Notes: a model not told the origin generated them from the sequence alone. 64,000 nt of DNA from Chloroflexota bacterium (GCA_009840355.1 VXNZ01000056.1:124001-188000), one strand, 5' to 3'; positions 42,949-51,944 are shown, counted from the first letter of the stretch. A program made the numbers and translations.

Positions 42949-43701
42949 CTATGGCACCTTCTCATAGATGGAGATGTGGTATTCGCTGGATGCGGTGAAA
43001 GGCGCGCCATACCAGTCGCCCCAACGCTCGCGGAGGCGCATGCCGGCGAGCTGCGCCATGAGGTCAAGCTCGGAGGGCCAAGAGTAACGCACCTGCACGG
43101 GATATAGCTTGACTCCCGACTCGCTGACGAACAGGTGTTGTGACTGGACGAGCTGATTAACCGGGTCGTGTCGGGAAATGTCAACCGAGACGAGGCCAGA
43201 CTCGACCCTACCGGCGCTGATATTCTGATTGCGGGTAAAGCGTGTTTGGTCGGGGACGAAGGCTTCGACGAGGAAGACGCCTTCGTCGGTGAGGTGCGCG
43301 GCTACGCTTTGGAAGCATTGCACTTGGGCTTCCTGCGAAGTTGCCTGAAATAGGGTATTGAAGACGACATAAATGAGATTGAACCGCTTGAGTTGCCGGT
43401 CAGCGCTTATGGTGAACTCGGAGAAGTCGCCTATGGTTACGGGGATGTCGTTGCCGTCGGGCTTGGCGCGCATCTGGGCGACGATAGCTTCAGAGGCGTC
43501 TATGCCGTGAACTTCAACGCCGCGTGCCGCGAGGGGTAACGCGACCCTGCCCGTGCCGATGCCGAGTTCGAGCGCAGGTCCGTCGCCCGCAAGCTTGGCA
43601 AGCGCTTCGACAGTCGCGCCAACATCGGCGCGCATGGGGTACATTTCGTCATAGACATCGGCGATTTTGTCCCCGTAGGTTGCAACGGTGTAGTCATTCA
43701 T
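42949..43701 (-). CDS. Class I SAM-dependent methyltransferase
   Basis: A 250-residue methyltransferase with a Rossmann-like fold. It shows motif I ALELGIGTGRVALPLAARG (about 39-57), motif II GIDASEAIVAQM, motif III in TIGDFSEFTI, and FNLIYVVFNTLFQATSQEAQVQCFQ as the post-II region. It transfers the methyl group of S-adenosylmethionine to an acceptor that cannot be read from sequence. It is divergent from polA, about 100 bases apart, so polA's promoter should lie between them. Confidence 0.88.
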   Translation of the reverse strand: MNDYTVATYGDKIADVYDEMYPMRADVGATVEALAKLAGDGPALELGIGTGRVALPLAARGVEVHGIDASEAIVAQMRAKPDGNDIPVTIGDFSEFTISADRQLKRFNLIYVVFNTLFQATSQEAQVQCFQSVAAHLTDEGVFLVEAFVPDQTRFTRNQNISAGRVESGLVSVDISRHDPVNQLVQSQHLFVSESGVKLYPVQVRYSWPSELDLMAQLAGMRLRERWGDWYGAPFTASSEYHISIYEKVP

Positions 43702-43726
43702 GCCCTCTCCCTAACCAAAAGATACC

Positions 43727-43757
43727 TTGTGGATTTGACGCGGAGCGCGTGTATAAT
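43727..43757 (+). promoter_or_regulatory. Putative promoter of polA
   Basis: TATAAT at 43752-43757 forms a perfect -10 box. TTGTGG at 43727-43732 is a possible -35 at a 19-base spacing, slightly long. TTGACG at 43735-43740 would be only 11 bases away and cannot be the partner. The start codon is 49 bases downstream of the -10. Confidence 0.45.
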
Positions 43758-43805
43758 CATCATACAATCCATAGTACACGCGAGAATGGGCTAGGTGAAA
43801 GCATT

Positions 43806-46673
43806 ATGACCACTGTTGCCGGCGCAGCGCCGCTGTTGGAAGCCGAAGGTAGCCCGCTGCTGATTCTTATAGATGGCCACGCGCTTGTGCATCGGGCGCA
43901 CCACGCGATCCGAGACCCGCTTACGGTGCAAAGCTCGGGCGAGGTGGTGTCGGGCGTGTATGGCTTTTTGAACATGTTCCTGCGCACTCTCGAAGAGTGG
44001 AAGCCGACTCATTGCATCGTTACCTTCGATGTGTCCGCTCCAACGCACCGGCACACGGCGTTTCCGGATTACAAAGCGCACCGTCCGCCCACACCGCCGG
44101 AGTTGCGACCGCAGTTCGACCGTGTGCGGCAGTTTATGGAAGCGTTCAGCGTGCCGGTGTTCGAGATGGCGGGCTATGAAGCGGACGACCTGCTCGGCAC
44201 ACTGGGCGCGCAGGCCGAGTCGGCACATCTGAACACGCTGATACTCACCGGCGACAGCGACATCCTGCAGCTCGTGTCGCCGTCGGTGCGCGTGCTGCTC
44301 GACTCCGGCAGACAGCGCGCGCGGGCATACGACATCGCCGGGGTGCGCGAACGCTACGATGGCTTGGGGCCGGAGCATGTGGCTGAAATCAAGGCGCTGG
44401 AAGGGGATAAGTCGGACAACATCCCTGGTCTGCCGGGCGTGGGCAATAAGACAGCGGTAAGGCTGCTCACCGAATACGGCAGCATCGAGGGAATCTACGA
44501 ACACATTGACGAAGTGAGCGCTCTTCCGAAATTAAGGGGCGCGAAGAAGATACAACAGACGTTGATAGACAACGAAGAACTCGCCCTGCAATGCAAGATG
44601 CTCACGACCATCGTGCGAGACGCGCCGGTTACGCTTGACTTGGACGCGGCGCGGTTCGGCGGGTTCGCGCGCGCCGATGTCGTGTCACTGATGCGCGAGC
44701 TCGAATTCTTCAGCATGCTCAACCGCATACCATCGGCAGGCGCGGAGTTCGAGCAGATGGGAATGTTCGATGAGCCGCAAGAGCCGCGCGTGGAGACCGA
44801 GTACATCGTGGTGGATACCGACACGGCGCTTGACGATATGTTGCGCGCGCTAGAATCGTCCGAGATTGTCGCGTTCGACACCGAGACGACATCGCAGACG
44901 GCAATGCTCGCGGAACTCGTCGGGCTGTCGTTCTCCAACGAAGAAGGCAAGGGCTGGTACGTGCCTGTCGCGCACTCCGAAGGGCGGCAGCTGGCGCGCG
45001 ACCATGTGCTGGAACGCCTGCGACCACTGCTGGAATCGGGCAAGGCGTGCCTCACCGCGGATGACAAAAATTATGCGCTTGCCGCGCACAATGCCAATTA
45101 CGACATGACAGTTCTGGCGAACTACGGCATCAACATACGGCACATCGCTTTCGACACAATGATAGCGGCGCACCTGTGCGGGCGCACGCGCACTGCGGTC
45201 GGACTGAAACCGCTCGCGCTGTCCATGCTGAAGGAAGAGATGACGCCCATCGAGGACATAATCGGCAAGGGGCGCAATCAGACTACGATGGACAAGGTGG
45301 CGATTACCACTGCCGCCGACTATGCGGCAGCCGACGCCGATATGACATACCGCCTCGTCGATGTGCTTGCTGGCGAACTCGCGGACAACAGCCTGCGCCA
45401 CACATTTGATACGCTTGAGATGCCGCTCGTGCCTGTGCTGGTGAAAATGCAGCGCGACGGCGTAGCCATTGACACGGGTGTGCTCGCGCCGATGTCCACC
45501 GAACTCGGTGAGCAGATAGACGCCATCACACAGAGCATGTACGACACGGTGGGGCACGAATTCAACCTGAACTCGCCCAAGCAGCTCGGCGAAGTGCTCT
45601 TCACGGAGTTGCACCTACCCGCAAGGCGAAAAACGGCGAGCGGCGGCTTCTCCACGAACGCGGCGGCGCTGGACGATCTGAAAGAGTTCTTGGACAGCGG
45701 CAACGCGGAAGGCGTCGATCCGAAGGCGTATCAGGTGCTGGACTTGGTACTGGAATATCGGCAGCTGTCCAAATTGAAGTCAACTTATGTCGATGCGCTG
45801 CCCGCGCTGGTAAATCCACATACGGGCAGGATTCACACCGAGTACAAGCAGACCGGCTCCGACACCGGACGGCTGTCCAGCACCGAACCGAATATGCAGA
45901 ACATCCCTGTGCGCACCGAGTTGGGGCGGCGTGTGCGCTCTGCGTTCGTCGCGGAGAACGCGCCGGAATGGACGCTGCTTGGCGCGGATTATTCGCAGAT
46001 TGAGCTGCGGATACTGGCGCACTACTCGCGCGACGAAGGACTTGTCTCCGCGTTCCTAAACGGCGAGGACATTCACGCGGCGACGGCGGCGAGCGTCTAT
46101 GACGTGCCGATTGGCGATGTCGATTCCGAGATGCGGCGCGTGGCGAAGATAATGAATTTTGGCGTGCTGTACGGGCTAAGCCCGTTCGGCATCAGGCAGC
46201 AGACCGGGCTCAGCGCGGACGAGGGCAGGCAGTTCATCGACACATACTTCGCCAAATATCCCGGCATCGAGCGTTACATCGACGGCATCAAAGAGCGGGT
46301 GCGAGCCGAAGGCTATGTGGAGACGCTGATGGGCCGTCGCAGACGCATCGGCGAGATTAGTTCGCGCAACTTTCACACACGCGCGGCAGGCGAGCGCATG
46401 GCGGTAAACATGCCAATTCAGGGCACAGCAGCGGACATCATCAAATTGGCGATGATACGCATTCAGCAGCGCCTCTACGAACTTGGCATGCGCTCCAAGA
46501 TGATAATCCAAGTGCACGACGAGCTCATATTTGAAGTGCCGCGAAACGAACTAGCGCAGATGCAGGCGATAGTAATGGAGCTGATGCCGTCCGCCGTCCC
46601 GCCCGATGTGGGATTTGAAGTGCCGCTGGAAGTAGAAATGAAGACCGGCGACAACTGGGGTGAGATGGGGTAA
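43806..46673 (+). CDS. polA: DNA polymerase I
   Basis: A 955-residue DNA polymerase I for Okazaki-fragment processing and repair. It has the 5' nuclease domain (about 17-310, LILIDGHALVHRAHH, EADDLLGTL, GDKSDNIPGLPGVG) and a proofreading domain with all exo motifs (FDTET at 357-361, N429xxxD433, Y506xxxD510). The polymerase domain has motif A DYSQIELRILAHY, motif B RRVAKIMNFGVLYGLSPFG and motif C VHDELIFEVP. The frame extends upstream without similarity; the ATG at 43806 is preceded by AGGTG. An LLM-type gene begins five bases after its stop. Confidence 0.96.
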   Translation: MTTVAGAAPLLEAEGSPLLILIDGHALVHRAHHAIRDPLTVQSSGEVVSGVYGFLNMFLRTLEEWKPTHCIVTFDVSAPTHRHTAFPDYKAHRPPTPPELRPQFDRVRQFMEAFSVPVFEMAGYEADDLLGTLGAQAESAHLNTLILTGDSDILQLVSPSVRVLLDSGRQRARAYDIAGVRERYDGLGPEHVAEIKALEGDKSDNIPGLPGVGNKTAVRLLTEYGSIEGIYEHIDEVSALPKLRGAKKIQQTLIDNEELALQCKMLTTIVRDAPVTLDLDAARFGGFARADVVSLMRELEFFSMLNRIPSAGAEFEQMGMFDEPQEPRVETEYIVVDTDTALDDMLRALESSEIVAFDTETTSQTAMLAELVGLSFSNEEGKGWYVPVAHSEGRQLARDHVLERLRPLLESGKACLTADDKNYALAAHNANYDMTVLANYGINIRHIAFDTMIAAHLCGRTRTAVGLKPLALSMLKEEMTPIEDIIGKGRNQTTMDKVAITTAADYAAADADMTYRLVDVLAGELADNSLRHTFDTLEMPLVPVLVKMQRDGVAIDTGVLAPMSTELGEQIDAITQSMYDTVGHEFNLNSPKQLGEVLFTELHLPARRKTASGGFSTNAAALDDLKEFLDSGNAEGVDPKAYQVLDLVLEYRQLSKLKSTYVDALPALVNPHTGRIHTEYKQTGSDTGRLSSTEPNMQNIPVRTELGRRVRSAFVAENAPEWTLLGADYSQIELRILAHYSRDEGLVSAFLNGEDIHAATAASVYDVPIGDVDSEMRRVAKIMNFGVLYGLSPFGIRQQTGLSADEGRQFIDTYFAKYPGIERYIDGIKERVRAEGYVETLMGRRRRIGEISSRNFHTRAAGERMAVNMPIQGTAADIIKLAMIRIQQRLYELGMRSKMIIQVHDELIFEVPRNELAQMQAIVMELMPSAVPPDVGFEVPLEVEMKTGDNWGEMG

Positions 46674-46678
46674 GCGGC

Positions 46679-47614
46679 ATGCTGGAAACATCACCGAACT
46701 TCATCGTCCGCCTGCATCAGGGCGGCTACGACTACGCATACCTGCGGCGTATATTCCAAGCGGCCGATGCGCTGGGATACGACGGCGCGTCTCTATATGA
46801 CCTGCTGGGCATCCCAACGCTGGAATGCTGGACGACGCTGTCCGCGTTGGCGGCGGAGACGGAGCACATACGGCTGATTCCGATGGTTCTGGCGAACCTG
46901 TACCGCCATCCCGCAACGCTGGCGAAGATGGCGGCTACACTGGATGTGATAAGCGATGGCAGGCTGGTGCTGGGCATCGGCGCTGGCGGCGGCGAGGGCG
47001 ACCATAAGGCATACGGTCTGCCCTACCCGTCCACACGCGAACGAGCGCGAATGCTCAGCGAGGCGGCGCAGGTGATACGGCTGCTGTGGTCAGGCGAGCG
47101 CGTCAGCTTTGATGGCGAATACTACCGGCTGGACAATGCGCTGTGCGACCCTGCGCCAGCGCAGCATCCGAGTCCGCGCCTACTAATCGGCGGACACGGC
47201 GAACGATACCTGCTGCGTGTGGCAGCGCAACACGCGGACATCACGAATATGCACGCCGATATGAGCATCGCAGAGCATCACACTAAGCGGCGCGTGTTAC
47301 ACGTTCACTGCCGCGCGGTCGGTAGGGATCCGTCGGCAGTATCGCTGAGCCACAACGCGAGCGTGTTCATCGGCAAAGACAAGGCTGCGGTCGATGCAAT
47401 GCTGGCAGAGCATGCCACGCGGCACAGCATTTCACCACAATGGTTCAAGGCAAATCTGGGCAACGCCATAGTCGGCACGCCACAACAATGCATAGACCAA
47501 CTGCGACAGTACACCGACTACGGCATTCGCTGGTTCTTCCTGCTATTCCCGGAGCCGGTAAGCACGTCAGACTTGGAATTATTCGCGAATGAAGTGCTGC
47601 CGCGCTTCAAGTAA
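46679..47614 (+). CDS. LLM-class (luciferase-like) flavin/F420-dependent oxidoreductase
   Basis: A 311-residue TIM-barrel enzyme of the bacterial luciferase-like family. Signature segments are FQAADALGYDGASLYDLLG, ETEHIRLIPMVLANLYRHPATLAKMAATLDVISDGRLVLGIGAGGGEGDH (barrel core with the cofactor phosphate loop) and LLIGGHGERYLLRVAAQHAD. Such enzymes use F420 or FMN for hydride transfer or monooxygenation. F420 genes lie at 58-60 kb. The start follows polA's stop by five bases, with GGGG as a weak ribosome site, so it is probably on the polA transcript. The substrate is unknown. Confidence 0.87.
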   Translation: MLETSPNFIVRLHQGGYDYAYLRRIFQAADALGYDGASLYDLLGIPTLECWTTLSALAAETEHIRLIPMVLANLYRHPATLAKMAATLDVISDGRLVLGIGAGGGEGDHKAYGLPYPSTRERARMLSEAAQVIRLLWSGERVSFDGEYYRLDNALCDPAPAQHPSPRLLIGGHGERYLLRVAAQHADITNMHADMSIAEHHTKRRVLHVHCRAVGRDPSAVSLSHNASVFIGKDKAAVDAMLAEHATRHSISPQWFKANLGNAIVGTPQQCIDQLRQYTDYGIRWFFLLFPEPVSTSDLELFANEVLPRFK

Positions 47615-47672
47615 GCCAGTTGGCAAGATGGTCGGCACGCTGTCAATGGCACACACTGCCCATCGCCGTGAG

Positions 47673-48515
47673 TTACTTGCTGCCGCGGTAGTCGCGGAAG
47701 GGGCCGTCGCGCCAGTCTAGGGCTGCCTTCAAGCCCTCTTCACGCGAGCGGCGCGCGAACTCTTTGACGATGGGCGCTTGGTGCGCGACGGCGTCCGTCT
47801 CGGCGGCGATGTGCTGCAAGGTGTTGCGTCCCATCAGCTCTAGCGCGCGATTGACAATGCTCTTGTTCGCGGCGAGCAGCTCCCAAGGGATGCGCGCCAT
47901 TGTGCAGGCGAGGTCTTCAACCGCGTCTTCGAGTTCTTCGCGCGGCACGGATTTCCAGACTAGCCCGATTTCTTCCGCGCGCTTGCCGGACACGGATTCG
48001 CCGGTCAGCAAGAACCACTTCGCCCACTGTGGGCCGACCATATATGTCCACATGTGCGTCGGCGGCGTGCCCATCGAGCGCACGGGCGGAAATCCAATCT
48101 GCGCGTCGTCTGCGGCAATGGAAATGTCGCAGTGCATTGCGAGGTCGGTGCCGCCCGCGATGCAGTAGCCGTGAATGCCCGCGATGACAGGCTTGCTCAT
48201 ATTCAGCACCTGCGCCATCGTGTTCGGCGTCTGCTTCATGCGGTGAATATCGGAGCGGATGTTGTCGCGGCGTTCCTGCGCGGCGGCGGCTTCCTCGGGC
48301 GTCGCCGGCGGCGTGATGTCATAGCCGGCACAGAATGCGCGGCCATTGCCCATCAGCGTCATCACGCGCACATCCGGGTCGTCGTCCGCGCGCTGCAGGC
48401 AATCGACCATCTCCAATTGTAGTTCGCGGCTGAGCGCGTTGAGCTTCTGCGGCCGGTTGAGCCTAACGCGCCCAATGCCGCCCGATGCGTCATATTCGAT
48501 GAATTCGTAAGTCAT
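47673..48515 (-). CDS. Enoyl-CoA hydratase/isomerase family protein
   Basis: A 280-residue crotonase-fold protein. It begins MTYEFIEYDASGGIGRVRLNRPQKLNALSREL and shows the oxyanion-hole segments GNGRAFCAGYDI (about 70) and GYCIAGGTDLAMHCDI (about 124-139), followed by IGFPPVRSMGTPPTHMWTYMVG. The catalytic Glu pair of true enoyl-CoA hydratases is not both evident, so the reaction may be another crotonase type. AGAGG precedes the ATG at 48515; the frame extends 73 codons further but that part is unrelated. A role in fatty-acid or aromatic acid CoA-ester breakdown is likely. Confidence 0.85.
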   Translation of the reverse strand: MTYEFIEYDASGGIGRVRLNRPQKLNALSRELQLEMVDCLQRADDDPDVRVMTLMGNGRAFCAGYDITPPATPEEAAAAQERRDNIRSDIHRMKQTPNTMAQVLNMSKPVIAGIHGYCIAGGTDLAMHCDISIAADDAQIGFPPVRSMGTPPTHMWTYMVGPQWAKWFLLTGESVSGKRAEEIGLVWKSVPREELEDAVEDLACTMARIPWELLAANKSIVNRALELMGRNTLQHIAAETDAVAHQAPIVKEFARRSREEGLKAALDWRDGPFRDYRGSK

Positions 48516-48600
48516 GCGGAAAACCTCTAATGTAGGATTGCGCGATATTGTAGCACAGGGACGGGGGCTAACATCGATGGATAGGATAGACAGGATGGGA

Positions 48601-49329
48601 TTAGGGGATAGGCTTGTCCAGCACATACACGATAAAGTTAGGGATGCGGTACTCGTCGTCGAAGGTGGGGTTGGCGGCGAGTTCTTCGGCTGAGGGCACA
48701 GGCTCGTGGAGTGCGCGGAGTGTGAAGCCCGCATCTAGGAATGCCTCAATGTGACTCGACAGAGTGCGGTGCATGTTGACGATTTTTCTGCCGAACCAGT
48801 TGAATGTGCGAGGGCCTTCGTCAGTGTAGTTGTCCACAGGATAGAAGAGCTTGGTGTCGCCCTGCTTTATCCAGCCACCTTCCACGCAGCTTCGCATGGG
48901 GTGGATGTTGCAGACGACTAAGCGACCGCCCGGGCGCAGCACGCGGTACGCCGCGTTGATGGCGCCGCGATAGTCGAGCAAATCAACGAGGACTATATAG
49001 GACACGGCGATGTTGTAGGTGTTGCTCTCAATGCCCTTGAGAGTTTCGGCGTTGCCCAGCAGATATGTTTCCTCGTTGCTCAGAGAACGCGCCCGTTCGA
49101 TGAAAGGTTCGGTGAGATCAACGCCGGTGACGGTCGCGCCGAGTTTCGACAGCAGGCGGCTGAACCTGCCCTCGCCGCAGCCAATGTCGATGACCGTCTC
49201 GCCCCGTACATCGCCGAGCGCATCAAGCATCCACCTGTCCAGCATGCCGGTGCGGCCGGCCTGGTCAGCCTCAATCCAGTCTTGCGCGGCATCGGTCCAC
49301 TGGGTATGCAGTCGTTCCGGTAGTTCCAT
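48601..49329 (-). CDS. Class I SAM-dependent methyltransferase
   Basis: A 242-residue methyltransferase with motif I VIDIGCGEGRFSRLLSKLG (about 40-58), motif II GVDLTEPFIERARS, NIAVSYIVLVDLLDY and VLRPGGRLVVCNIHP. It resembles the UbiE/COQ5-like group. AGGAGG precedes the ATG. A family C motif lies just downstream (48560-48600), between this gene and the enoyl-CoA hydratase gene. The substrate cannot be assigned. Confidence 0.88.
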   Translation of the reverse strand: MELPERLHTQWTDAAQDWIEADQAGRTGMLDRWMLDALGDVRGETVIDIGCGEGRFSRLLSKLGATVTGVDLTEPFIERARSLSNEETYLLGNAETLKGIESNTYNIAVSYIVLVDLLDYRGAINAAYRVLRPGGRLVVCNIHPMRSCVEGGWIKQGDTKLFYPVDNYTDEGPRTFNWFGRKIVNMHRTLSSHIEAFLDAGFTLRALHEPVPSAEELAANPTFDDEYRIPNFIVYVLDKPIP

Positions 49330-49489
49330 AGATTGCCTCCTGATTGCAGGAAATACGGGACGGCATTTTACATCACTCTAGGGACATGTGCACTCGATGA
49401 GATTGTAATCCAGAGATTCTAGCCCGTGTGACGAAAATTGGAGCGATTGCATACGCATTGCACGATAGTGTGCTATGCTTATGTGGCGA

Positions 49490-49564
49490 GCGGGAGTAGC
49501 TCAGTGGAAGAGTCCCTGCCTTCCAAGCAGGCTGTCGCGGGTTCGAATCCCGTCTCCCGCTCCA
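49490..49564 (+). tRNA. tRNA-Gly (anticodon TCC)
   Basis: The acceptor stem GCGGGAG pairs exactly with CTCCCGC, followed by discriminator T and an encoded CCA (49562-49564). The D arm has AGCTCAGTGGAAGAGT. The anticodon stem CTGCC/AAGCAGG surrounds the loop CTTCCAA, giving anticodon TCC (glycine, GGA/GGG codons). The T arm is GCGGG TTCGAAT CCCGT. All four arms fold normally. The YhhQ-type gene begins 46 bases after it. Confidence 0.97.
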
Positions 49565-49609
49565 CCCCGACCTCCCGCACATCCTGGCGACACGCTCAGA
49601 GGTTACTCA

Positions 49610-50359
49610 ATGCGCTTTTCCGGCAAGCTCGTGATTATCATCGCCCTCGCGGTAACTATGCTGCTCGTGAGCAACATCATCGCCGTAAAGCCCGTATCGC
49701 TTTTCACACTGCCATTCCAAGTATTCGGTGACAACCTGTTCGTCGTGTCCGCGGCGATAATCTGCTTCCCCATCACATATATAATCAGCGATGTGCTGAC
49801 CGAAGTGTACGGCTTTCGCGTGGCGCGCGGCGTGATATGGCTCAGCTTCGTGTGCAACCTCGTGATGGTGGTGATGTTCTGGCTGGGCGGCATGATACCC
49901 GCCGCAGTCTTCTGGGAAGACCAGTCCGCATATCAGGCGATACTCGGCGCGACAGGCTGGATACTGCTAGGCAGCTTCTGCGCGTTCATCGTGGGTGAGT
50001 TCGTGAACGCCACAGTGATGGTCGTGCTAAAGAACGCGACGCAGGGCAGGCACTTGTGGGTTCGCACAATATCGTCAACTATCGTCGGGCAGGGCGTCGA
50101 TTCCGTGCTGTTCTTCAGCATCGCATTCGGCATATCGGGCTTGTGGCCTTGGCCGGCGGTGTTCGGCGCGATCCTATTCGCGTGGAGCGCCAAGACTGTG
50201 TACGAAATCATCGCCACGCCGCTGACATACCTGGTCGTAGGATGGCTAAAGCGCACCGAACGGATGGACATCTACGACGCGCCACGCTCTCTAAACCCCT
50301 TCGGCATATTCGGCGGCGAAGAATCCGACAGCGTGAATGCGGCAGCGATGGCGGACTAA
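49610..50359 (+). CDS. Queuosine-precursor transporter of the YhhQ (DUF165) family
   Basis: A 249-residue membrane protein with six helices. It begins KLVIIIALAVTMLLVSNIIAVKP and has the diagnostic PITYIISDVLTEVYGFRVARGVIWL (about 48-72), then FVNATVMVVLKNATQGRHLWVRTISSTIVGQGVDSVLFFSIAF. These are the hallmarks of the YhhQ/QueT-type importers of the queuine precursors preQ0 and preQ1, needed for modified wobble bases. The start ATG at 49610 follows AGAGG. It lies just after tRNA-Gly, possibly on the same transcript. The symbol is left blank because the exact orthologue is not certain. Confidence 0.88.
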   Translation: MRFSGKLVIIIALAVTMLLVSNIIAVKPVSLFTLPFQVFGDNLFVVSAAIICFPITYIISDVLTEVYGFRVARGVIWLSFVCNLVMVVMFWLGGMIPAAVFWEDQSAYQAILGATGWILLGSFCAFIVGEFVNATVMVVLKNATQGRHLWVRTISSTIVGQGVDSVLFFSIAFGISGLWPWPAVFGAILFAWSAKTVYEIIATPLTYLVVGWLKRTERMDIYDAPRSLNPFGIFGGEESDSVNAAAMAD

Positions 50360-50398
50360 TCGCGTTAACGCGAGTGGTCTTTACATCTAGCAGAGAAT

Positions 50399-50587
50399 AT
50401 GACATCAAATGAGCTTCGGCGTTGGCTTAGGCGACAAGGATGTACACTTCATACTCACCGCGGTGGGAGTGGTCATCTCACTGTACGATTAGGCAATCGC
50501 GTATCACAATTGCCGATGCATGGGAATCGCAGGGAGCTTGGGCCAGGGCTAATTGCCAAAATCAAGCGAGATTTGGGGTTGAGATAA
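50399..50587 (+). CDS. hicA: HicA-type toxin
   Basis: A 62-residue protein of the HicA mRNA-interferase family (dsRNA-binding fold). The opening TSNELRRWLRRQGCTLHTHRGGSGHLTVRL contains the catalytic-type His in GSGHL. The end MHGNRRELGPGLIAKIKRDLGL is the usual C-terminal helix. HicA toxins cleave mRNA and tmRNA until bound by HicB. The stop overlaps the HicB start. The local base composition is more AT-rich than that of the flanking genes, in keeping with acquisition by transfer. Confidence 0.88.
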   Translation: MTSNELRRWLRRQGCTLHTHRGGSGHLTVRLGNRVSQLPMHGNRRELGPGLIAKIKRDLGLR

Positions 50588-50877
50588 TGCTTGCTTACCC
50601 AGTCATACTTGAGACGGATGCAGACTACATAATGGTGACCTCTCCGGATTTTCCCGAACTTACCACATTTGGGGATGACAGGGACGAAGCGTTGAGACGC
50701 GCCGTTGACGCCTTTGAGGAAGCCATCGCAGCGCGTATTCATGATGGGCGCGACATTCCGGCGCCTTCTGAGGGCGAGCCGATAGTTGAATTGCCCATAG
50801 TAACCGCCAAGAAGGTGATGGCTTATCAAAGCAACGATGTATCTGTAAGGACACATACGATGCCAAGACAAAATTAG
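50587..50877 (+). CDS. hicB: HicB-type antitoxin without a recognisable DNA-binding tail
   Basis: A 96-residue HicB-type protein with the partial RNase H fold: YPVILETDADYIMVTSPDFPELTTFGDDRDEALRRAVDAFEEAIAARI. The ATG shares one base with the hicA stop (TAATG), so the two are coupled. Many HicB proteins continue with a ribbon-helix-helix or helix-turn-helix repressor domain after KV; here the chain ends RTHTMPRQN at TAG 50875 with no such domain. The last five codons (from ATG 50860) have their own ribosome-like site (TAAGGA) and are in frame with the next open reading frame. They may therefore really be the start of that gene. Confidence 0.82.
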   Translation: MLAYPVILETDADYIMVTSPDFPELTTFGDDRDEALRRAVDAFEEAIAARIHDGRDIPAPSEGEPIVELPIVTAKKVMAYQSNDVSVRTHTMPRQN

Positions 50878-50898
50878 ACACGCGAACAAGAACTAGCA

Positions 50899-51174
50899 GT
50901 GCTATATCTCAAAGTTGAGATTGGAAAAAGCGGTTTGACGCAAAAGCACCCTACTATTGACAATCTTGCCAAGGCAATGGGACGCACTAAGAACGCCATC
51001 TGGATGCGAAAGTGCACTTTTGACGCCTTGGACAATTCAGTACCCGGAGTTGGATTGAGCAAAGTCTCCAATACATGGACTAAACCCGTGTGGGATGAGT
51101 ACCAATCCAATCCCGATGCAACTCTTTCCAAAGCGAGGAAAGCCTACTTAAAACTGGTTAATGGCACCGGCTGA
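50899..51174 (+). CDS. Small DNA-binding protein like the N-terminus of HNH/restriction-type nucleases, possibly amber-interrupted
   Basis: A 91-residue frame from GTG 50899. The pattern LYLKVEIG…HPTIDNLAKAMGRTKNAIWMRKCTFDALDNSVPGVGLSKVSN resembles the winged-helix-like head found before HNH or McrA-type nuclease domains (…LAxxLGRTxxAVxxKLxNFxxLDP…G). In the same frame, just upstream, lie ATG CCA AGA CAA AAT TAG followed by TREQELAV. The natural start may therefore be ATG 50860, with a TAG at codon 6. Either the GTG start is used or the gene is broken. No nuclease domain follows. It is AT-rich like hicAB, so it was probably gained together with it. Confidence 0.55.
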   Translation: MLYLKVEIGKSGLTQKHPTIDNLAKAMGRTKNAIWMRKCTFDALDNSVPGVGLSKVSNTWTKPVWDEYQSNPDATLSKARKAYLKLVNGTG

Positions 51175-51197
51175 CTATCGAGCAGGGAGAAACCACC

Positions 51198-51944
51198 ATG
51201 AGACTCGAAGGCAAAGTCGCGCTTATCACGGGCGGCGCTAGGGGGATGGGTGCGGTAGAGGCGCGGATGTTTGCGAATGAAGGCGCGAAGGTCGGCGTTG
51301 CGGATATTGACGAAGGCGCAGGGCGTGCGCTGGCGTCGGAGATTGTCGGTGCTGGCAGCGAGGCGATGTTCGTCAGGCTTGATGTTACGGACGAAGCGCA
51401 GTGGTTGGCTGCCGTTGACGATGTTATTTCAGCATACGGTAGGCTCGACATACTGGTGAACAACGCCGGCATTTACGAGCATGGCACTTTGGAAGGGACA
51501 AGCGCCGAAAGTTGGGATCGCGTGTTGGACATAAACGGCAGGGGCGTGTTCCTAGGCACGAAAGCAGTCATTCCGGCAATGCGGGCGGGCGGCGGCGGGT
51601 CTATCGTCAATATCTCATCGGTCGCGGGGCTTATCGGCGGGCAAGGCACGGCGTACAACGCGTCGAAGGGCGCCGTGCGGCTGCTCACAGAGTCAACAGC
51701 TGTGCAATACGCAGCCGAAAATATCCGCGTGAACTCGGTGCATCCGGGTCCCATCGAGACGGACATGCTCGATGTGTTCTTCCAGAACGAAGCAATGCGC
51801 GAGCAGCGGGCAGCGGTAACTCCGATACCGCGTCTCGGCGTACCGGAAGATGTCGCCTACGGCGTGCTGTTCCTCGCATCGGACGCGGCGTCGTACATGA
51901 CCGGCAGCGAGCTGGTGATTGACGGCGGACATACGGCGAGATAG
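51198..51944 (+). CDS. Short-chain dehydrogenase/reductase
   Basis: A 248-residue classical SDR: GGARGMG (12-18), D at the end of strand 2 (VADIDEG, favouring NAD), NNAG (about 87-90), catalytic Ser in SSVAG and YNASK (about 152-156), and the HPGPIETDM loop. It is a paralogue of the SDR at 23901-24653 and starts with the same MRLEGKVA. The ATG at 51198 follows GGGAG. It probably works on alcohols or hydroxy acids in the same general metabolism as the CoA enzymes downstream. The substrate is unknown. Confidence 0.88.
   Translation: MRLEGKVALITGGARGMGAVEARMFANEGAKVGVADIDEGAGRALASEIVGAGSEAMFVRLDVTDEAQWLAAVDDVISAYGRLDILVNNAGIYEHGTLEGTSAESWDRVLDINGRGVFLGTKAVIPAMRAGGGGSIVNISSVAGLIGGQGTAYNASKGAVRLLTESTAVQYAAENIRVNSVHPGPIETDMLDVFFQNEAMREQRAAVTPIPRLGVPEDVAYGVLFLASDAASYMTGSELVIDGGHTAR

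Noticed and set aside
43524-43805. 94-codon N-terminal extension of polA
   Set aside because: It runs over the divergent methyltransferase gene, is Arg/Cys-rich, and the ATG at 43806 has a ribosome site and gives a normal-length PolA.
49439-49610. Upstream extension of the YhhQ-type gene through the tRNA
   Set aside because: The in-frame stretch is the tRNA-Gly sequence. The membrane protein starts at ATG 49610 with its own ribosome site.
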